Source: Drechslerella dactyloides | Lineage: Eukaryota; Ascomycota; Orbiliomycetes; Orbiliales; Orbiliaceae | Length of the DNA stretch: 64,000 nt | Direction of reading: 5' to 3' | Assembly: GCA_020064725.1 (NCBI GenBank) | Contig: JAGTWJ010000011.1 | Span: 744,001-808,000, forward strand | Part shown: in pieces, positions 57,655 to 64,000 of the stretch | How the letters are laid out: each line of letters begins with the position of its first letter | Numbering within the stretch: position 1 is the first letter of the stretch | Position numbers and translations under genes: made by a program | The notes under the pieces: generated by a model | What the model saw: the letters and a program-made list of their open reading frames with translations, nothing else | Databases searched by the model: none | What the model was told of the DNA's origin: nothing

Positions 57655-58648
57655 GTATCCCATGGGAAACTATGATGGAAAAAAGTCGAGTCGACGTGGC
57701 GTAGGCCTGCGAAGGCCATATTAATGGATTGGCCTTCTTGACCAAAGGCAAGAAAGTCACGGCCATTTTGGTTTCGGCCTGCAGAAGGAGGGCTAGGTCG
57801 CCGGCTCCGGCTGCGCTAGGAACGGTTGGTGGCTTCGTCTGGATAGCAAATTATGTTGGACAGGTGGAGAGTTTACTGTTCGGATGTCAAAGCCGGGTAG
57901 GCGCAAACGACTGGCAAGCAGGGTACAGAGAGTCTCGAGGGATCTTGATATCCCCGGACAGGCTGAACTTCGCACGCCGGAAGATCGAGCTCTCGCCTTC
58001 TGCTTAAGACACGTACTCGATAGCAACCTACAGGTATTATAATATACGTCTTCACTACGTGCTGCTGCAGCGAGGCCTGGAAGCCAATTGAATAGGCGTG
58101 ACACTCGTGATAGCGATAGGTACAGAAGCAGATGTGAATAACCATGTATATGGTGAAGGGAAGATGGCCGTAACAACAAATTCTGGCGCCGTCGTGCGAC
58201 CAGTTGACCGTCTCCATCAATATTGAAGTCCTCTGGCACTCTTTTTTCTATATATATTATAGGGAGGGTTGTTTGATGTCGGGATAAGTACCATCCAGCT
58301 TGACAGTCAGATCTATAGTATACTAATGACCGCTATACTAGGTCATTCCTAACATCTCGATAGCTGAAACAGGCATGGTCGGCGACATGATCCAAGACCT
58401 GATCCATCCCAGACGTAAGCATTCTGGAGAGGTGTTGGATATCGCAGCTGCGCAGAAATCTTTTTTTTGGGTCTCGATGCCTTTCGATGGACTTTTGGGC
58501 TTGCATCTAGTATCATTGGGTCGTCGACAAATTCGAGAAGGATGTAATTGGGCACTTGAGTAGGTGCCCTAGTGGATAAGTACTAAAACACGTTATGCCA
58601 ATGATGTATATGAGTACTATATAATAACTTTTAAAGCTACCGAAGTGT

Positions 58649-60038
58649 CTAATGCTGCGCCCGTGTCCGCTCAACCTCGTACATGAAATCAAAATAGGCT
58701 TTGTCGAAATGGTGTAGTCTCACGTAACCGTCCTCACCACCTATTGGACACAGCACAATCAGCATCGTATTCACAAGGGTGTCGACTCTAATAGTTGACT
58801 CGACCACGCCACGTATGTGCACATACTCCGTGCCACCGTGTGCTGCGGGCTATGACAATGTGTGGTAAAGGGAGAAGGCAGACATACCAGAAGCGTAGGC
58901 GGTGCCGGCGGGGTGCACGGCAATTGTGTTTAACGGGCCAAAGTGTCCCCTCACACGGCCAATATCGTCCTCGAAGATCTTGTGGTGAAACCTCGCCTCG
59001 AATTTACCCTGCCGCGCCGCTGTCGTTGTCACGTCCCGCGCCTCCTGTCCACCACCGAGGATAACAAAGTCTTTCTTTGGGGTCAACGCCGCTGAGTTGA
59101 GAGGTGTGTCGGTCACAAATTGCTTCATCACTTTGAGGTTGTCGACATCCAGAATCTTGGCTGACTTGTCCTTCGACGAGGTGATAAAGTACGTCTTGTC
59201 GGGGGACATTTGCATGTCGGTGATGAGTGTCCCGCGCTCGTGGACGGGGACGTTGAGGAGCTGTTCGCCGGTCTTCGCGTCGTACTGGGATATCGAGCCG
59301 TCTTCGTGGCCGGCGATGATGTATTTGGATAGGTAGCTCCAGGCTGCGACAGTGGCCTTGCTGTCCGTGCAGGTGATCCGGAGAGAGGGCTCGGTGGCCT
59401 GTTCGCCGTGGACATCGGGGTTGATGGGGAAGACGACGATGGTACCGAGATGGCCCATGCGCTGCTCGGTCGTGGCGAGGAGGTATTCGCCATCCTCGGA
59501 GAATTCGACGCGCTTGACGGCAGTGGGGAACTCCCAGGTCTTGATCAGCTTGCCGGTCTTGATTTCCCATAGGCGGATGGTGTTATCGGCGGCACCGCTG
59601 GCGAGGATGGAGGTAGAGGGGTTTGGGTCGATAGTCCAGACGGCACCCTGGTGGCCGTCGTATGTGCCTAGCCGTTCGCCATTCTACGTGTATACCGCGG
59701 CGTTAGAATCGAGACGGACGGAGAGTAGGGGTGGTGGTGGTGGCGGTCATGGCGGGGTGCGGGTGCATCGTACCTGCGAGAACCAGACGCAGATGACTTG
59801 ATCTTTCGATACGGAGAAGAGGAGATCGCCGTCCTTGTTGAACTTGACTTGTGTCAAGGCACGTTCCTAGAGGATAAGAGGTCAGCCAGGGCCAATGACG
59901 TGCAGGTGGCCGGGTATATATCGTGGAGTGGGAAAGAGGCGACGAACATGGCCTGTGATAGAAGGTGTGTTAGTATAACGAAGAAGCCTGGTTGTCCGTG
60001 AGAGAGGGAAGCTTGCCTTGTAGTAATATCGGTCTCAT
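58649..60038 (-). CDS. tif34: Eukaryotic translation initiation factor 3 subunit I (eIF3i)
   Basis: WD40 propeller subunit of eIF3, which with eIF3b and eIF3g supports scanning and 40S recruitment. Five exons in gene order: 60017-60038, 59948-59952, 59774-59866, 58888-59683 and 58649-58740 (335 residues; phases agree). Exon 1 encodes MRPILLQ; a 5-nt second exon supplies the GH needed for the invariant MRPILLQGHERALTQ; exon 3 gives VKFNKDGDLLFSVSKDQ. Seen after that: NGERLGTYDGHQGAVW, the WD repeats with NTIRLWEIKTGKLIKTW and KSAKILDVDNL, GGGQEARDVTTT, and HFGPLNTIAVHPAGTAYASGGEDGYVRLHHFD at the C-terminal exon join. Intron 1 uses a GC donor (AAG|GCAAGC). Family assignment is firm; the microexon is predicted from conservation and frame. 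Confidence 0.94.
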
Positions 60039-62038
60039 GATGAGCTATGTGTCTGTGGATAGAAGGGGTTAGGAGGCGTGGGGAGGTCGCAGGAGGATGG
60101 GGGTATATAAGATCCGGGGTGATGGCGATGATAAGGTAGCTTGCTTGCTCTGTGTAATGGGCAAGCTTGGTGTGTGCGCCTTAAGCTTTTTTGGTGGGCG
60201 ATTTTTTTATTTTTTGGGCGAGCCAAATTTGCAACATGGACAACACAACCAGCCCTACACCGCCGACAAACAGCGTGAGCCTCAAGCAAAGTTGGCCTGA
60301 ACCGGCTCGGAAATTGACACCAGACCGTATTTCTCTCAGTCTAATTGTCCTCATGGAATTGTGATAATGCCCGCATACTGCGTCTCGATCATTTACTTCG
60401 GTAACGTGTATAGATGTTCATACACACACGCGAGAAATAGCATATCTTGTACAGTCTTAGACAACTCGAGCGAGCTCTCGCAAGCGCAGCCTGGGCCCTG
60501 GCGATAGAATCGTTCGTTGTTGGACATTTGCGCTTGGCGTCGCAACGTCGAACACTTTGGACTGGGCTCTGACTCACCGCGACGACTCCCGGAAAATATT
60601 TCGAGTAGCATTTTTAATTTCGCGGAGCCGACATCGCGAGTCTAAACATGGTAATGTAGATTTAATTGCGCTGGTAAATCTCAAAAGAAGTTCTTGGTAA
60701 GATTTATTGATGAGGCTAAATTTGACGGCTCGTGGGTCAATTGGTGGACCAGTCGTCGCTTGGAGCCGGAACCGAAGACCGATACACCGTCCCAAGAGCG
60801 CTGAACGGTAACATCCAAAATGACACATATGCAGTGAGACTAAAGCAGGTACATACATACCTACGCTCTCCGCAGCTTGCCGTGCGTCGGCGACGCTCGC
60901 GAACAGGAAAAATTTTACCTCATCGTTTTGTCTGCCCGTTCGTGCATATATGTACTGTACTATTTGCTTACGCATGCATGGAATCCTGCCGTTGTACAAT
61001 TCAGCGTTAACGCGTTAAGCTTGAGTCTCGATCTGGTGGGCGGGGTTGTGGAATTTAGCATACGTAAATGCATACGGCTTGCCTTGGAACCAGTGCGGAT
61101 TGTGGATGTAAAACAGCACCCCATGCAAGCGTGGGTACACACGGAATTGGCGGCGACGTCGGAGTTTCTGAGGAGGCCCCGTACTTGCATAGTGTCCGTC
61201 TTAGCAGCATTAATAACTATCATGGCGGCCACATAATTGCGACTGGACTTTCTGTTTACAAGCACCCAGGCCAAACGCAATCGATATCAGATACATTGTT
61301 TTGCGAGTCTAGACTCGGTCCCCTTTGCAGGATCCTAGGGGTCGCTAAGTATAGACGGCGCAATTCCAACGCCAGGAGGAGCACCGAGCAATCCCACTGG
61401 GAGGGGCTACGTTAATTTTCTCAATTGACCAAACGCGGGAGATTCACCTTACTTTGTCATACACAGGCGGGCAACAGTGGGGTCACAAATTTCTCGGACT
61501 GCAGCACGAACAATCGATTCTATATTCTCTTTCTCAGCTCTTTTCTGATCACGGCGCGGCATCGGGACGCTGTCGCGGTAATTGCATTGCACTGGTAGCA
61601 CCGGCGCAACAGCAACCAAAAAACCTCGAGCAGATTTGCAGGGGATAAGCTTTGGCTGGCGGGCTGCTCGTGTTGCCGCGAGCAATCTCACCATCGGAGT
61701 ACAGCACCGTACGACCTCCGGGGTCCAAAGAATAGCGGCCGTGGGCAGCAGGGTCAGCGTGTCGCCAAATGCCGGCCTTGGCTCGGATTTCTCGCTCGGG
61801 CGTGGGCGCGCATGCAGCGCGAATACACATCGGCGCTGGCGGTCAGGTCCGCCGGCGGGCATGGATGCCCAGTCGTGCTGCCGACGGTAATGGTCGTTTG
61901 TCGAGCCTGATATTTCTGCGGCGGCAGTCAGCACTACCCCACCAAAACACCGACCCTTATCCTCACCAACCCGAGATACGACCAGCAGTCCCGCCGTTTG
62001 GCTTCGACCGTCGCTCGCTCCCGACCTCCGCTGCAGAC
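60039..62038. other. Divergent promoter region between eIF3i and C1-THF synthase
   Basis: 2.0 kb between divergent housekeeping genes. Short frames show no recognisable product. 61.6-62.0 kb is leader-like sequence for the C1-THF synthase gene, open in its reading frame from 61769. Confidence 0.45.
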
Positions 62039-64000
62039 ATGGTTGCTCAGAAAATCGATGGAGCTGCCATCGCCAAGGCAATTCGCGAGAGGCTGCATGA
62101 CCAAATCAAAAAGAAGCAGGAGACCTCGCCGAGGTTCAAACCTGCGTTGACCATCATCCAAGGTGAGCGAACGCAAACTCCGACATGCATGACAAACGGC
62201 GACGCTAATAGGATTGAGCAGTTGGCGACAGATCGGACTCAAGTGAGTGCACGGTATCGCGTACCTTTATGTTGTGAAGACAGCATCTGACTGCTGGTAT
62301 CAAGGCACCTATGTTCGCATGAAACTTAAAGCCGCTGCAGAGGTTCGTTGTGCGAAGTTTTCTCAATATTCGTCAGTTCGTGGAAGCTGACATTTTGGGA
62401 TAGGCAAACGTCATATGTGAATTGCAAAAGTTCCCTGAAGATGTCACAGAGACAGAGGTCAGTGGTCAGGATTTTTTAATGAGATGCATGGTTCGCCATA
62501 TTCTGACTGGATGCACAGCTACTTGAACGAATCTATATGCTCAACAACAACCCCGAGGTCCATGGTATCCTCGTTCAGCTCCCTATTCCAAAGCACCTGT
62601 CCGAGCACAGAATTACATCGGCTGTTGATGCCGAGAAGGATGTCGACGGTTTCGGTACTACGAACATCGGCGAACTTGCTAAGCGTGGCGGGCACCCGCT
62701 GTTCACTCCATGCACGCCAAAGGGTGTCATGACCTTGCTCGAGGAATCCGGTGTCGAGCTGAAAGGCAAGAACGCAGTTGTCCTCGGGCGAAGCGACATT
62801 GTCGGCAGCCCTGTCTCCTACCTTTTGAAGAATGCAGACGCTACGGTGACTGTCTGCCATTCTAGGACTGAAAACATTGAGTCCATCATCAAGCAGGCCG
62901 ACATCCTTGTCGCTGCCATTGGGAAGGCCCATTTTGTTAAAGGGGAGTGGCTGAAGCCGGGAGCTGTCGTCATAGACGTGGGCACAAACTATATCCCGGA
63001 CAGCACCAAGAAATCTGGCGAGAGACTCGTCGGCGATGTTGACTACGACTCTGCCGTGGAGTTCGCGTCGATGATCACACCTGTCCCCGGTGGTGTCGGA
63101 CCGATGACGGTGTGTATGCTGTTACAAAACGTCGTCAACTCTGCCACTCGCTTTTATGAGCAGACAGCGGCTCGCAAAGTCACGCCGATTCCGCTGAAAA
63201 TCCAGTCCCCGGTACCGAGCGACATTGCCATCTCCCGGGCTCAGCACCCTAGGAATATCAAGACTGTTGCAAACGAGCTTGGTATTGTGGATACAGAGTG
63301 TGAACAGTATGGCGCCTACAAGGCCAAAGTCAAGCTCGACGTGCTTGACAGACTGGGGTATCGCAAAAATGGCAAGTATATTCTGGTCGCTGGTATTACA
63401 CCGACGCCACTCGGTGAGGGCAAGTCCACGACGACCGTTGGGCTGGCCCAAGCACTTGCGGGCCATCTTGATAAGGTAACGTTCGCGAACGTGAGGCAAC
63501 CGAGTCAAGGCCCGACTTTTGGTATCAAGGGTGGAGCTGCTGGCGGTGGATACAGCCAGGTCATTCCTATGGATGAGTTCAACCTCCATTTGACGGGTGA
63601 TATCCACGCTATTACCGCAGCCAACAACCTGCTGGCCGCCGCCATTGAGACCAGAATGTTCCACGAGAACACCCAGAAGGATAAGGCGCTATACGGCCGT
63701 TTGGTGCCGAAGAAGAAGGGCAAGAGAGAGTTTGCCCCCGTTATGTTCCGTCGCCTGAAGAAACTCGGTATCAACAAGACAAACCCAGACGAGCTCACCG
63801 ACGAGGAGATCACCAGATTCGCCAGGCTTGACATCGACCCGGAGACCATCACCTGGCGCCGTGTTCTTGACATCAATGATCGGCACTTGCGCCAGATCAC
63901 TGTTGGCCAAGCTCCAACGGAGCGAGGGCAGACGAGAGTCACTGGTTTTGATATCTCCGTTGCTAGCGAGTGCATGGCCATCCTGGCGCTGTCTAACAGC
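62039..64000 (+). CDS. C1-tetrahydrofolate synthase (trifunctional), 3' end outside the window
   Basis: Cytosolic-type enzyme with methylenetetrahydrofolate dehydrogenase/cyclohydrolase (N-terminal) and formyl-THF synthetase (C-terminal) activities, homologous to yeast Ade3/Mis1. Exons: 62039-62162, 62222-62242, 62305-62342, 62404-62457 and 62519 onward, open to the window end (573 codons of about 930). Seen: VGDRSDSSTYVRMKLKAAAE with the catalytic Lys; HGILVQLPIPKHL; KDVDGF; the nucleotide site VVLGRSDIVGSPVSYLL; PVPGGVGPMT at the domain end; then the synthetase P-loop TPTPLGEGKSTTTVGL and RQPSQGPTFGIKGGAAGGGYSQ. The start MVAQKIDGAAIAKAIR lacks a presequence, so the cytosolic isoform is likely. 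The first four exons are small (124, 21, 38 and 54 nt). Confidence 0.95.

Larger units (their letters stand above)
56129..58648. other. Region with relic-like sequence between HET and eIF3i genes
   Basis: 2.5 kb, AT-richer, with no confident gene. A TATA-like element and CT-rich leader (56550-56760) suggest a former or small gene start. Short open frames at 56864-57028 and about 57228-57473 have coding-like but unrecognised translations. A diverged duplicate pair lies at 56936-57028 and 57561-57654. Confidence 0.5.

Overview
The window is nuclear DNA of a filamentous ascomycete (Pezizomycotina). The evidence is short spliceosomal introns (about 50-120 nt) with GTRNGT donors and CTAAC/CTGAC branch sites, and characteristic fungal genes: class III chitin synthase, isocitrate lyase, an AtfA-type bZIP factor, Opy2, a HET-domain protein and a CDK10-like kinase. 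Genes are GC-rich. Some gene-poor stretches are visibly richer in A+T. I assign no genus.

Layout. 0.8-19.9 kb is a compact run of seven or eight plus-strand housekeeping genes: GH31 alpha-xylosidase, a Cdt1-like replication licensing factor, isocitrate lyase, a phytanoyl-CoA dioxygenase-family enzyme, a large mitochondrial PPR-like protein, a VOC/glyoxalase-fold protein with an acidic N-terminal extension, a CDK10-like kinase and a four-helix membrane protein. 20.5-27.2 kb holds three minus-strand genes: a Dug1/CNDP-type M20 dipeptidase, mitochondrial ribosomal protein mL58 (MrpL20) and an AtfA/Atf1 bZIP factor. 27.2-35.5 kb is an 8.3 kb spacer with no convincing gene. 35.5-37.1 kb is a fungal HNH-nuclease gene standing alone between AT-richer spacers. 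39.2-42.1 kb is the class III chitin synthase (minus). 42.1-49.4 kb is another long spacer. 49.4-50.8 kb is Opy2. 53.1-56.1 kb is a HET-domain protein with a long acidic insertion. 56.5-57.7 kb carries relic-like sequence including a diverged 90-nt duplication with intron-like ends. 58.6-60.0 kb is eIF3i (minus). From 62.0 kb to the window end is the 5' part of C1-tetrahydrofolate synthase.

Functional threads. Isocitrate lyase and the PhyH-family enzyme may relate to C2/fatty-acid use. Opy2 (membrane anchor upstream of the HOG MAP kinase in yeast) and AtfA (nuclear target of that kinase) lie about 22 kb apart. The rest is core metabolism, translation and cell cycle. HNH and HET genes are typical accessory genes of fungi; HET proteins act in allorecognition and programmed cell death.

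Most interesting points: a predicted 5-nt microexon and a GC-AG intron in the eIF3i gene; a canonical intron at the 3' end of the PPR-like gene whose acceptor AG is also the stop codon of the unspliced frame, giving two possible C-termini; the diverged duplicate near 57 kb; the roughly 200-residue acidic insertion in the HET protein; and a likely frameshift at the end of the HNH gene. All exon borders were read by eye and have no transcript support.
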